Positions 47,026 through 55,745 of a stretch of 64,000 bases of DNA are shown here, piece by piece. A program made the position numbers and the translations under genes. The notes under the pieces are model-generated. The model did no database searches, was not told the DNA's origin, and saw only the letters and a program-made list of their open reading frames with translations. Numbering within the stretch: the first letter of the stretch is position 1; every line of letters begins with the position of its first letter. This DNA comes from Roseovarius dicentrarchi (lineage in GTDB: Bacteria; Pseudomonadota; Alphaproteobacteria; Rhodobacterales; Rhodobacteraceae), in the NCBI RefSeq assembly GCF_003316635.1, contig NZ_QNQP01000004.1, forward strand, positions 1 to 64,000, given 5' to 3'.

Positions 47026-47898
47026 ATGCCAGACGCGCCCCAGCCCAGCTATCTTACCACCCGCGAAGTGGCCGAGATGCTGCGCGTGAAGGAACGCAAG
47101 GTTTATGATCTGGCCGCAGCGGGCGATATCCCGCACCGCCGCATCACCGGCAAGCTGTTGTTCCCCAAGGCCGAGCTGTTGGACTGGATCGAGGCAGGCT
47201 GCCGCCCGGCTGTGGCGGCGCGGCCGATGGTGCTGACCGGGTCACACGATCCGCTGCTGGACTGGTCCGTGCGCGAATGTGGATCGAACCTAGCCACGCT
47301 GTTCAACGGCAGCCGCGCGGGGCTGGAGCGGTTCGGCGCAGGGCAGGCGGCGCTGGCCGGGCTGCATATACCGGGCGGCGATGACTGGAATGTGGATGCC
47401 GTGGCCGCGCAGGGCATCAAGGATTGCGTCCTGATCGCCTGGGCAACCCGCGCGCGCGGTCTGGTCCTGTCCGAGGCGGCGCGCGGCGCGATCACATCGT
47501 TTGCCGACCTCAAAGGCAGGCGCGTGGTGCAGCGGCAGCCCGGCGCCGGCGGGGCCACGTTCTTTGATGACATGCTGGCGCGCGCGGGGCTGAGCATGGC
47601 GGATCTGGATCTGGCGTGCGGGCTGGCCCATACCGAGTATGACGCGGCCGCGGCAGTCGCGGCCGGGCAGGCCGATGCCGCCACCGGGATCGAGGCGATG
47701 GCGCGGCAGTTCAACCTTGGTTTTCTGCCGTTGGCCGAAGAACGCTTTGATCTGCTGATCGACCGGCGCGCTTACTTCACCGCGCCGGTGCAAAAGCTGC
47801 TGGCCTTCGCCCGCAGCGACGCCTGCCGGGAAAAGGCGGCGGCGATGGGCGGCTATGATCTGGGCCAGATGGGGGCGGTGCGCTGGCTGTCTGACTAG
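47026..47898 (+). CDS. HTH regulator with periplasmic-binding-like sensor domain
   Basis: A 290-residue cytoplasmic transcription regulator. Residues 1-60 are an excisionase/MerR-type helix-turn-helix (LTTREVAEMLRVKERKVYDL, GDIPHRRITGKLLFP). Residues ~75-290 are a PBP-like domain (PF12727 pattern) with GSHDPLLDWSV and QRQPGAGGATFFDDML. Homologues sense molybdate or tungstate, or related ligands. The gene is convergent with a ModA-like protein and beside tungstate transport genes, so oxyanion control is likely. AGGAGA precedes the ATG. The ATG at 47026 is preferred over an upstream frame rich in Arg and Pro that has no match. Confidence 0.82.
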   Translation: MPDAPQPSYLTTREVAEMLRVKERKVYDLAAAGDIPHRRITGKLLFPKAELLDWIEAGCRPAVAARPMVLTGSHDPLLDWSVRECGSNLATLFNGSRAGLERFGAGQAALAGLHIPGGDDWNVDAVAAQGIKDCVLIAWATRARGLVLSEAARGAITSFADLKGRRVVQRQPGAGGATFFDDMLARAGLSMADLDLACGLAHTEYDAAAAVAAGQADAATGIEAMARQFNLGFLPLAEERFDLLIDRRAYFTAPVQKLLAFARSDACREKAAAMGGYDLGQMGAVRWLSD

Positions 47899-47922
47899 AT
47901 CGCCGGCGCACCGCTGCGCGCC

Positions 47923-48717
47923 TTATTGCGCGGGGGAAAAGCCATAGCTGACAAGGATCTGCTGCCCCTCAGCGGCAAGGATGAACTCGGCCAGGTCTGT
48001 GGCCAGATCCGGGGCTTCCTCCAGCACGGTCAGGCCGTAATTTGCGCCCACCGCCAGCGCATCCGGAAATTGCACGATCTGCAAAGCCGGCGTGTCGCGC
48101 CGGGCCAGTACCGCGTTGGTGCAATAGGTCACGAACAGATCCGCGCGGTCCTCGCTCATCACCCAGGCGTAGGGGTTGCGGCCCTCGGGCGGCTGCGCGC
48201 TGTCCGGGCCGCCGGTCAGTTGCAGTGCCTTTGATTTGAGCGTGTCGGTGCTGCCCTGCCGGATCGCGCCCGCCTTTTCAAACAGCTCCCACGCGTAATC
48301 GCCTGACGGGTCGGCCTTGGGCGTTGAAGTGCCCAGCCGGATATCGTCTGACAGCATGACATCAAGGATCGTGTCCGGCGTCACGTCGACACCCTCTTGC
48401 GCCAGCCCGCACAGGCTGTTGCGGGCAAACATCGTCACGGGCCCGGACAGCCCCGCATCGGCCAGTGTCTGCGGATGGCGCATGTTGGCAGAGGCGAACA
48501 CCTCGGCCGGCTCGCCCCCCTCGATGCGTTCGCGCAAGAGGCCCGAGGGGCCGAAGCTGCGCGTAACCGTGGCGCCAGTGGCCGCCTCGAAGGCGTTGGC
48601 GATATCTGTCATCGCGGCCTTGAGGCTGCCGGCCGCGTGCAGGCGCACCTCTTGGGCGAGGGCCGGCTGCGTGATGACGGCCACGGCCAGAATTCCTGCT
48701 GTGAGTGTGGATTTCAT
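47923..48717 (-). CDS. Molybdate-type ABC substrate-binding protein
   Basis: A 264-residue periplasmic binding protein of the ModA family. A signal peptide (MKSTLTAGILAVAVITQPAL, cleavage after AQA-like residues) precedes the mature part, which starts VRLHAAGSLKAAMTDIANAF with the family block AAGSLxxAM. FGPSGLLRERIEGG and EVFASANMRHPQTLAD are the usual binding-lobe pattern. It is separated from the tup genes by a terminator and has its own ribosome site. No ModB/ModC partner is in the window, so it may work with the Tup permease or with one elsewhere. Confidence 0.82.
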   Translation of the reverse strand: MKSTLTAGILAVAVITQPALAQEVRLHAAGSLKAAMTDIANAFEAATGATVTRSFGPSGLLRERIEGGEPAEVFASANMRHPQTLADAGLSGPVTMFARNSLCGLAQEGVDVTPDTILDVMLSDDIRLGTSTPKADPSGDYAWELFEKAGAIRQGSTDTLKSKALQLTGGPDSAQPPEGRNPYAWVMSEDRADLFVTYCTNAVLARRDTPALQIVQFPDALAVGANYGLTVLEEAPDLATDLAEFILAAEGQQILVSYGFSPAQ

Positions 48718-48736
48718 GGGACGCTCCTGGAAAAAT

Positions 48737-48767
48737 GGAAAAGGCGCGCCGGGATGCGGCGCGCCTT
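48737..48767 (-). terminator. Terminator between tupA and the modA-like gene
   Basis: Ten-base inverted repeat (AAGGCGCGCC at 48741-48750, GGCGCGCCTT at 48758-48767) followed on the minus strand by TTTT. It ends the tup operon. Confidence 0.75.
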
Positions 48768-48776
48768 GCTGTCAGT

Positions 48777-49601
48777 TCAGCCCGCGTTGGGGAAGAAAAG
48801 TTGCTGGCCGTCGATCTTGTAATCGGCAATCGCGGCCTGTCCCTCCTCGGACAGAACCCAGTCGATGAAGCTCTGGCCCTGCTCGGACTTCACGTTGGGG
48901 TGCTTTTCCGCGTTCACCAGAATGATGCCATACTGGTTGAACATCCGCTCGTCGCCCTCGACCACGATCTGATATTCGCCCTTGTTGCCAAAGCTGATCC
49001 ATGTCGCGCGGTCGGTCATGATATAGGCATCCATGCCCGTCCCGGTGTTCAGCGTCGCGCCCATCCCCGAGCCGGTTTCGCGATACCAGCCGCCCGATGC
49101 GGCATCGACATCGACGCCGGCAGCCTCCCACAGGCGCAGCTCGGCCTTGTGGGTGCCGCTGTCATCGCCGCGCGACGCGAAGGCGGCGCCCGCTTCGGCA
49201 ATCTGGGCCATCGCGGCGCTGACATCGGACATGCCTGCCACACCTGCCGGATCGGACGGGGGGCCGACGATGACGAAATCGTTGTACATCACGTCGCTGC
49301 GGCTGACGCCGTCACCATCGGCGACGAATTTCTCCTCGGCCGGTTTGGCATGCACGAACAGCACATCGCCGTCGCCATTGGCGGCGTTCTTGATCGCCTG
49401 CCCGGTGCCGACGGCCACGACGCGCACTTCGATGCCGGTCTTGTCCTGAAACATCGGCAGGATGTGATCGAACAGCCCCGAGTTCTGGGTCGAGGTGGTG
49501 GATTGCACGATGATGAAATCATCCTGCGCCGCCGCCGGGCCGGCCGCTCCCAGCGCCAGAAGGCCCGCCGCCGCGAAGCCGAGGAAATTGCGTCTGAACA
49601 T
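48777..49601 (-). CDS. tupA: Tungstate-binding protein TupA
   Basis: A 274-residue periplasmic tungstate receptor. The leader MFRRNFLGFAAAGLLALGAA may be Sec or Tat (RRNFLG). The mature part opens IIVQSTTSTQNSGLFDHILP, the TupA hallmark (TTTSTQ-SGLFD). GTHKAELRLWEAAG and later YRETGSGMGATLN are also typical. The start at 49601 sits behind AAGGAG; a longer upstream frame lacks signal features. It is the last gene of tupBCA, 31 bases after tupC, and feeds tungsten to molybdopterin enzymes such as formate dehydrogenase. Confidence 0.92.
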   Translation of the reverse strand: MFRRNFLGFAAAGLLALGAAGPAAAQDDFIIVQSTTSTQNSGLFDHILPMFQDKTGIEVRVVAVGTGQAIKNAANGDGDVLFVHAKPAEEKFVADGDGVSRSDVMYNDFVIVGPPSDPAGVAGMSDVSAAMAQIAEAGAAFASRGDDSGTHKAELRLWEAAGVDVDAASGGWYRETGSGMGATLNTGTGMDAYIMTDRATWISFGNKGEYQIVVEGDERMFNQYGIILVNAEKHPNVKSEQGQSFIDWVLSEEGQAAIADYKIDGQQLFFPNAG

Positions 49602-49632
49602 GGTGATACTCCTTAGTTGATTTATCAGGTTT

Positions 49633-50403
49633 TCAGGGGGTGTTTGGAACGAACAGGCGCCCGCTGAGCCACGCCTGCGCGGCTTTGGAGCGGGGGGCGT
49701 CCAGCACGCGGCCAACGGGGCCGGTTTCGGCAATGCGCCCGCCTTGCAAGAAGATCAGATCATCGCCCAGCCTGCGGGCCTGCCCCGCGTCATGGGTCAC
49801 AAGGATGATTGTCGCGCCGCTTTCGCGGGCCTGCGCGATCAGGTTTTCAATCGCAAGGGTCGATGCAGGATCAAGGCTTGCCGTCGGCTCGTCCAGCAGC
49901 AGCAGCCTGGGCGCGCTGATCATGGCGCGGGCCATGGCAAGGCGCTGCTGCTCGCCCCCCGACAGCACGCGCGCGGGCCTGTCCTTTAGCCCGTCCAGCC
50001 GGGCAAGGTCGAGCGTTTCAGCCTCGCGCGCCTTGCGCTCTGGACCGCGCACGCCGCGCACCGACAGCGCAAAGCGCAGGTTGGCCGCGACCGACCGGCG
50101 CAGCATCACGGGGCGCTGAAACACCATCGCCTGCTCGCGCCGCGCCGCGCGGTCCAGCGGCCTGCCGCGCCATGTAATGCTGCCTTCGCTGGGGGTCAGC
50201 AAGCCGTGCAGCAGGCGCAGCAGCAGGCTTTTGCCGCTGCCATTGGCGCCCATGACGACGGTGCAGCGGCCCGGCAGGATGTCCAGATCAACCGCGTCGA
50301 TCAGGCGTTGCCCGCCCGCGTCAAAGCAAAGGCCGCGCGCCGACATCAGCGGTTCGGGCGCGACGGCGCTGTGCGCGCGGATGTTGATTGCGGGCTCAGA
50401 CAT
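49633..50403 (-). CDS. tupC: Tungstate ABC transporter ATPase TupC
   Basis: A 256-residue ABC ATPase with Walker A GANGSGKS, signature LSGGEQQRLAMARA, Walker B LLLLDEPTAS and H-loop LVTHD. About 20 extra N-terminal residues precede the fold. It overlaps the tupB stop by 8 bases, so the two are translationally coupled. Together with TupB and TupA it forms the tungstate importer. Confidence 0.9.
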   Translation of the reverse strand: MSEPAINIRAHSAVAPEPLMSARGLCFDAGGQRLIDAVDLDILPGRCTVVMGANGSGKSLLLRLLHGLLTPSEGSITWRGRPLDRAARREQAMVFQRPVMLRRSVAANLRFALSVRGVRGPERKAREAETLDLARLDGLKDRPARVLSGGEQQRLAMARAMISAPRLLLLDEPTASLDPASTLAIENLIAQARESGATIILVTHDAGQARRLGDDLIFLQGGRIAETGPVGRVLDAPRSKAAQAWLSGRLFVPNTP

Positions 50404-51103
50404 AGGCCGCCCGCGCCGCTGTGCCGCGAATGGCCATCAAAAGGCCGTTCACAACCACCGCGATGGCCAGCAGGATCAGCCCCAGCGCCAACGCCAGTTG
50501 TAGGTTGCCCTTGGATGTCTCCAGCGCGATCGTGGTCGTCATCACGCGGGTCACATGGTTGATGTTGCCGCCCACGATGATCACCGCGCCCACCTCGGCC
50601 ACCGCGCGCCCGAAGCCTGCCAGCGCCACGGTCAGCAGGCTGTAGCGCGCATCCCACAGCAGGGCCAGCACCCGGTCCAGCCGTCCGACGCCGAGCGATT
50701 CGAACTGTTCGGCATATTCGCTGTTCAGATCCTCGATCACCTGCCGGGTCAGGGCGGCGACGATGGGCGTCACCAGAATGGTCTGCGCCACGATCATCGC
50801 CGTTGGCGTATAAAGCAGGCCCAGAACCCCCATCGGCCCCGACGCTGACAACATTAGATAGACCAGCAGCCCCACCACGACCGGCGGCAGGCCCATGGCC
50901 GTGTTCATCACCACCAGCACGGCCGTGCGCATCGGAAACCGGAACGCGCCCACCACCGCGCCCAGCGGCAGACCGATCAGGCAGGACACCGCAACCGCCG
51001 TCAGCGTGACACGCAGCGACAGCAGAATGATCTCGATCACGTCCGCATCCCAGGACAGGATCAGGCCGATCGCCTCGAACAGGATCGAAGAAAAGCTCTG
51101 CAT
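50396..51103 (-). CDS. tupB: Tungstate ABC transporter permease TupB
   Basis: A 235-residue inner membrane permease with about six helices. The EAA-like loop lies near GFGRAVAEVGAVIIVGGNIN, which is typical of TupB/ModB permeases. It is first in the operon, with a GGAGGAAA site before the ATG at 51103. The 250-base region upstream, shared with the divergent methyltransferase gene, probably holds the tungstate-controlled promoter. Confidence 0.9.
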   Translation of the reverse strand: MQSFSSILFEAIGLILSWDADVIEIILLSLRVTLTAVAVSCLIGLPLGAVVGAFRFPMRTAVLVVMNTAMGLPPVVVGLLVYLMLSASGPMGVLGLLYTPTAMIVAQTILVTPIVAALTRQVIEDLNSEYAEQFESLGVGRLDRVLALLWDARYSLLTVALAGFGRAVAEVGAVIIVGGNINHVTRVMTTTIALETSKGNLQLALALGLILLAIAVVVNGLLMAIRGTAARAAYV

Positions 51104-51133
51104 TTATGTGTTTCCTCCGAACTTCGGGAAATT

Positions 51134-51164
51134 TCGCATAATAAAGCACATTAATCCATAGCGA
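51134..51164. promoter_or_regulatory. Candidate operator upstream of tupB
   Basis: An AT-rich 31-base island in GC-rich DNA flanked by TCGCAT and ATAGCGA, which are nearly inverted. The general shape, CG-flanked AT-rich halves, recalls ModE/TunR-type sites, and the HTH-PBP protein is a candidate binder. No exact consensus match. Confidence 0.3.
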
Positions 51165-51355
51165 TTCTTTCCGGTCCAGTCTTGCCCGGTCTAGGCGTGT
51201 TCCACTTGCTTGGTTGTCCGGCAGGATCATCCGGGCGCGGCCTGATGGCGCCGATTGCGTCGTTGCGATGCCCGGCCCATGCACGCATGTTGCGTTCGAC
51301 CTGCCGCCGCTGTTCAATAGGAGGGCAGGCCCGCCCACGGGGAAAAGGAAAAAGC

Positions 51356-51829
51356 ATGACCAGCAGCACGTCCGACATTCGCGACCATGAAATCTCTGTC
51401 GATTTGCCGCCCGCGGGCGATGCGCAGATCCGGTTTATCGGGCGCATCCACACGCCATGGAACACACGCGCCGAATGTCCACGTCAGGGCACGCCGGACG
51501 GGCCGGCCTGCACGATCGAGCTGTTCGCGCCATGGGGGCCGGCCTTGCAAGGGCTGGAATCGCTGGACCGGATCGAAGTGTTCTATTGGCTCGATCAGGC
51601 GCGGCGCGATCTAGCGGTGCAAAATCCGGGCTCCAAAGGTAATGTTGTCGGCACCTTCGCGCTGCGCTCGCCGGTGCGGCCAAATCCCATCGGGGTGGCA
51701 CTGGTAAGGTTGGACTCGATTGACGGGATGGTGCTGACCGTGCGTGGCCTGGATTGCCTGAACGGCACGCCGCTGATCGACATCAAGCCTGAGCGCTGTG
51801 CGTTCTCGCCCGAAGCGTGGCGAAAATAA
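51356..51829 (+). CDS. TrmO-like tRNA (t6A37) methyltransferase
   Basis: A 157-residue protein of the TsaA/UPF0066 family. TrmO methylates N6 of t6A at position 37 of some tRNAs using SAM. Marks are FIGRIHTPWNTRAECPRQG, RIEVFYWLDQARRD and FALRSPVRPNPIGVALVRLD (the RSPxRPNPIG block). The start at 51356 follows AAAAGGAAAA; an upstream open frame is not supported. It is shorter than E. coli TrmO, lacking the C-terminal domain, as in most bacteria. It is divergent from tupB. Confidence 0.85.
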   Translation: MTSSTSDIRDHEISVDLPPAGDAQIRFIGRIHTPWNTRAECPRQGTPDGPACTIELFAPWGPALQGLESLDRIEVFYWLDQARRDLAVQNPGSKGNVVGTFALRSPVRPNPIGVALVRLDSIDGMVLTVRGLDCLNGTPLIDIKPERCAFSPEAWRK

Positions 51830-51866
51830 TTGATGGGCCTGCTGTTACAGGGGGCTGAGCCGCTGT

Positions 51867-54473
51867 TCACTCCGCATCTGCGAGGGCAGGTGACAGCCGC
51901 AAGGCGGTGCCGCCCAGATTGCGAAAGGCCCGCTGGCGGCAGGTAAGCACAATGATCTGCATGTCGCCGGCCTGCCGGTGCAGCGCGTCGAACATGCGTT
52001 CAATCCGGTCGTCATCGGTAAACACCAGCGCGTCGTCCAGAATGACGGGCGCGATCCGGCCCGACGCGGCCAGCATCCTTGCAAAGGCAAGGCGCACCAG
52101 CAGCGCGATCTGCTCCTGTGTGCCGCCTGATAGAATGTCGATCGGCTCTTCCTGCCCGTCGCGGATCAGCGCATTCGGCAGCAGCGATTCCTCGCCCCAT
52201 GTCAGCTCGGCATCGGGCCAGAGCAGGTGCAGCAGCGGCTTCAGCTCTTTGGCGATGGGGGTGAAATAGCGCTCGCGCGCCTCGTTGCGCGCGGTCTCCA
52301 GCGCCTTTTCCAGCCGGATCAGAACCGCCACTTCATGGGCGATCCGGTCAAGGTGATGCCGCGCGGCCTCCAGTTCCTGCGCGGTTTCGGCAAGCCGTTC
52401 TTCGACCGCATCACCGGAGGAGCGGCTGATGCGTTCGTCCAGCCGGGCAAGAAGCGGCTTCAGGCGGGCGATTTCCTCCTGCGCCTGCCGGTCGACCGAC
52501 GCCGCGCGTGTCAACGCCGCCTTGGTGCTGGCCAGATCGGGCGCGGTGGCGGCCAATTCGGCATGCGCCGCCGCCGCCTGCTGATAGGCCACCTGCGCGC
52601 TGTCTGCCAAAGCCTGCAAGCTGTCCTCGGTCGCGCCCTCGTCCTTTGCCAGCGCATCCTGCGCCCGGTGCAGGCGGTCGCGCAGCGATGCCAGCGTCGC
52701 ATCCGCATGGGTTGCCGCGTTACGCGCATCGCCGAGCCGTTCCGACGCCCCCTCGCGCGCGGCCTGGGCGGTGTCATGTGCCGTGCGGGTCTGCGCAAGC
52801 GCGGCGCCTGCTTCGTCGGGGTCGGGCGCGTCTTCGACACCATCCAGTTCGGGAATGTCTGCCAGCGCGGCGCGCAGCCGGTCGATGCCGTCCGGCGCAA
52901 GGCTGGCCAGAACGGCCTTTGCCTCGCCATAGGCACGCTCGGCCTCGGCGCGGGTGGCTGCGCTGACGCGGGCTGCTTCCAGATTGTCCGCGCCCGCATC
53001 TGCCAGCGCCTGGCGCAGTGTGGCTGCTGCCGCCTCTACGGTGCTGTCATCGTGGCCGCCCTCGCCGGGGCGCACTTCCAATGCGCCGATCCCGTCGATG
53101 ATGAGCTTTGTCGCGCGGGTAAGGGGGACGGGCTGCCCGCCGGGCAGCGGCGCGTCTGCCATGCGGATCGTGCTGTCGCGGCCATCGGAATAGTGGGCAA
53201 TCACCTGCGTGGATGTTGCATTGCGCGCGGCAATGGCGGCCGCGTGGGCGCCGGCCAGCGCCTCGATACGCCGCAGCGTGCCGGCATCGGGCCCGGTGCG
53301 CCCGGCCGATGCAACTTCCATCGCCGAGCGTGCCGCCTCGGCATGTGCGATGCGGCGCGTCAGGTCCTGCCGGCGGTCCGCGCCGTCCCGTGCCGCCTTG
53401 GCCCGTGTGGCCAAGGCGTAGGCGGCTTCGGCGGACCTGAGCGCCTTTTGCGCCGCGTCGGCGGTGCTGCCTGCGGCATCCCGCGCGGAGTGCTGGGCGT
53501 CCAGCGCTGTCTTTGCCTCGGTCGCGGCGATAGTGGCGGCGCGCGCGGCGTTTGCGGCGGCGTTGAGTTCTGCGCGGGCCTCCCTGAACGTCTCCAGCCG
53601 GGTCCGGGCGCTGTCGGCGGTCAGGCGGGCCATTTGCATCTTGCGCTCTTCGGCCTCGACCTTCTCGGCGTGACGCTCGGCGGCGGCGTGGTTTGCGCGG
53701 GCCGCGTCCAGTTTTGTGCGCCGCTCTTCGGCGGCCTCGGGCGCCTCCCAGTCGCGCAGGCCGCGCCGGACGCGGGCGCGTTCGGCCAACGCGTCGTACA
53801 GGGCCTGCGCGGTTTCGGCCAGGCCGCTGTGGCGCGCGGCCAGCGTATCGACATGATCCTGCGCCTCTTTCCAAGGGCCGTTCGCCTTGGGCCTGCCTTT
53901 CCCAGTGGCATATATCGCCAGCTCCGCGCGGCAGCGGGCCAGCGCCATGTCCATCCGCCGGCCGCCGGTCATCGCCTCCACCTCTTCTCCGACCGAGGTC
54001 ATCAGATCGCGCCGGGCCTCCAGTGCGGTGTCCTGTTCCTTCTTGGTGCCGCTGGTCAGGTCTGTCATGCCTTGACGCACCCAGATCAGGCCCGACGGGC
54101 CGCCCGCGTCGCCGCCCAGAAGATGGGTGATCCATGCCTCAGCCTCGTCCGACTGAGCAATCAGCCTGCCGCCGTGATGGACGGTGACGGCGGGTTTTTG
54201 CAGCCATCGTTTGGCGATGGCAAAGCGGCCGTCGTCTGTCTCGACTTCGATCGTGACCTCGGGCGCGCCGCCTGCATGGGGGCGCAGGGCTGTCACGTCC
54301 TTGTCGCACGAGCCGTGGGGTTTGAAGAACAGCGCCTGAATTGCGTCGAACAGGGTCGATTTGCCATGCTCGTTCGGCTCGCTCAGGACGTTCAGACCGT
54401 CAGCGATGCCGTCCACGCGCGCGGAACCCGTAAAGCGGCGCACGTTGTTCAGGGAAATACTGCGAAGCTTCAT
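51867..54473 (-). CDS. YhaN/SbcC-like SMC-type ATPase
   Basis: An 868-residue AAA ATPase of the RecF/SMC class. Walker A is at 32-40 (EPNEHGKST), with long alanine-rich coiled coil between ~180 and 720. The C-terminal ATP-binding half has the signature LSGGTQEQIALLVRLAFARM and Walker B VILDDALVFTDDDR. It pairs with a metallophosphoesterase that ends in a 4-base overlap upstream. This is the bacterial YhaO-YhaN arrangement, parallel to SbcC/SbcD and Rad50/Mre11, for processing DNA ends. The coiled coil is shorter than that of SbcC (over 1,000 residues). Confidence 0.88.
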   Translation of the reverse strand: MKLRSISLNNVRRFTGSARVDGIADGLNVLSEPNEHGKSTLFDAIQALFFKPHGSCDKDVTALRPHAGGAPEVTIEVETDDGRFAIAKRWLQKPAVTVHHGGRLIAQSDEAEAWITHLLGGDAGGPSGLIWVRQGMTDLTSGTKKEQDTALEARRDLMTSVGEEVEAMTGGRRMDMALARCRAELAIYATGKGRPKANGPWKEAQDHVDTLAARHSGLAETAQALYDALAERARVRRGLRDWEAPEAAEERRTKLDAARANHAAAERHAEKVEAEERKMQMARLTADSARTRLETFREARAELNAAANAARAATIAATEAKTALDAQHSARDAAGSTADAAQKALRSAEAAYALATRAKAARDGADRRQDLTRRIAHAEAARSAMEVASAGRTGPDAGTLRRIEALAGAHAAAIAARNATSTQVIAHYSDGRDSTIRMADAPLPGGQPVPLTRATKLIIDGIGALEVRPGEGGHDDSTVEAAAATLRQALADAGADNLEAARVSAATRAEAERAYGEAKAVLASLAPDGIDRLRAALADIPELDGVEDAPDPDEAGAALAQTRTAHDTAQAAREGASERLGDARNAATHADATLASLRDRLHRAQDALAKDEGATEDSLQALADSAQVAYQQAAAAHAELAATAPDLASTKAALTRAASVDRQAQEEIARLKPLLARLDERISRSSGDAVEERLAETAQELEAARHHLDRIAHEVAVLIRLEKALETARNEARERYFTPIAKELKPLLHLLWPDAELTWGEESLLPNALIRDGQEEPIDILSGGTQEQIALLVRLAFARMLAASGRIAPVILDDALVFTDDDRIERMFDALHRQAGDMQIIVLTCRQRAFRNLGGTALRLSPALADAE

Positions 54474-55600
54474 TCGGCGGCCTCCCGCACATAAGCATAA
54501 AGACGCGCCAGCGCGTCGGCCGCGACGTCCTTCGCGTCCTGCGGCAAGGCGGCGGATTCAGCGTCCTGCATCAGCGCGTCAGCCGCCAGCCGCAGGGCGC
54601 CGCCGCGGTCGATCTGGTCCAGATCCGCGGTCTGGTACTGCGTGCCGAGCGCGTCTGTCACCAGCTCGAAATGTGCGAAATCGGGGGCGCATCGGTCTGC
54701 GGCGCGCCGCAGATCGGCGTGGTCGGGCAGGCCGGCCCATCCGGTGGCGCGGACACGTGTCAGTATATTGCGGCGGTCGCTGCCGGGCAGGATCGCGGCC
54801 AACGCGGCCGCGGCGTCCTGCCTTGGGTGCAGGGGCAGGTCGGTTTCGGACCACAGGAACGTGCCGGTTTCGACCTCCTGCACCTGCGGGACCGCGCCGG
54901 GGCCGTCCAGCGCAACACACAGACAGACGCCGCGCCGCCCGTGTTTGAAGCGGTCCTGCTCCGGCGTGCCGGAATACTGCACGCGGTCCGATACGGCCAT
55001 GCGCCCGTGCCAATCGCCCAGTGCCAGATAATCCAGCCGTGCGGTGCGATCCCGGTCGGGGGCGATGGAGGCGCCGCTTTCGATGAAGTCGGTCACGCCG
55101 CCATGCGCCAGCCCGATGCGCAGATGCCCCGCCTCGCTGGACATGGAGACCAGCGGCTCGGACGGATCAGTGGCGCCTGTGCGAAAGGCGACCGGGCAGG
55201 GCAGAAGGGTTGCGGTGCCGTCCAGCACGTGGGGCGCGGCGTCGGTCAGGGGGATGACGTTTTGCGGCGCATCGCGGCGGATCGCATCCCACAGCGGTTC
55301 GGCGTCGCGCAGGTTGTCGTGGTTGCCGGGCAGTAGCCACCATGTGACGTCGCGCGCCGCGCCCATCGCCGTCAGCGCCTGCCGGATCACGCTGGGTGAT
55401 GGCGTGGCGGTATCGAATGTATCACCCGCCAGCAGGACATGCGCCGCGCCGTGATCGCGCGCCGCTGTTGCCAGCGCGCCGATTGCGGCATGGCGCGCCT
55501 CCATCAGGCGGCCGCGAATGTTACCATCGCCCGGCTGGGGAATATTGGCGAATTTGCGCCCGATATGCAGATCGGACGTATGAATGAATCGAAAGGCCAA
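54470..55600 (-). CDS. YhaO/SbcD-like DNA repair metallophosphoesterase
   Basis: A 376-residue nuclease of the Mre11/SbcD class. Metal motifs are FIHTSDLHIGRK, LLAGDTFDTA, LLPGNHDNLR, IGLAHGGVT and LGDWHGRM. The C-terminal region would hold the capping/ATPase-contact part. It overlaps its ATPase partner by 4 bases, so the two are co-translated. The first ATG of the frame (55600) begins right at the fold, so it is the likely start. Confidence 0.9.
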   Translation of the reverse strand: MAFRFIHTSDLHIGRKFANIPQPGDGNIRGRLMEARHAAIGALATAARDHGAAHVLLAGDTFDTATPSPSVIRQALTAMGAARDVTWWLLPGNHDNLRDAEPLWDAIRRDAPQNVIPLTDAAPHVLDGTATLLPCPVAFRTGATDPSEPLVSMSSEAGHLRIGLAHGGVTDFIESGASIAPDRDRTARLDYLALGDWHGRMAVSDRVQYSGTPEQDRFKHGRRGVCLCVALDGPGAVPQVQEVETGTFLWSETDLPLHPRQDAAAALAAILPGSDRRNILTRVRATGWAGLPDHADLRRAADRCAPDFAHFELVTDALGTQYQTADLDQIDRGGALRLAADALMQDAESAALPQDAKDVAADALARLYAYVREAAE

Positions 55601-55745
55601 ACCCTGCTCCTGACGGTGGTCCCGAATACTAAGACCGCCAACACGTTAAGAAATTATGCACAAGCGCAATATTTCCGGCCCGTGGCATGGTCCGCAGCGG
55701 GCATTAGGAGCGGTTTGCGCAGCGGGGGTCAAGGGCGGTTTGCGG

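Noticed and set aside
52227..54494. Plus-strand open frame of 755 codons over the YhaN gene
   Set aside because: Antisense of a well-supported coiled-coil ATPase; no family match.
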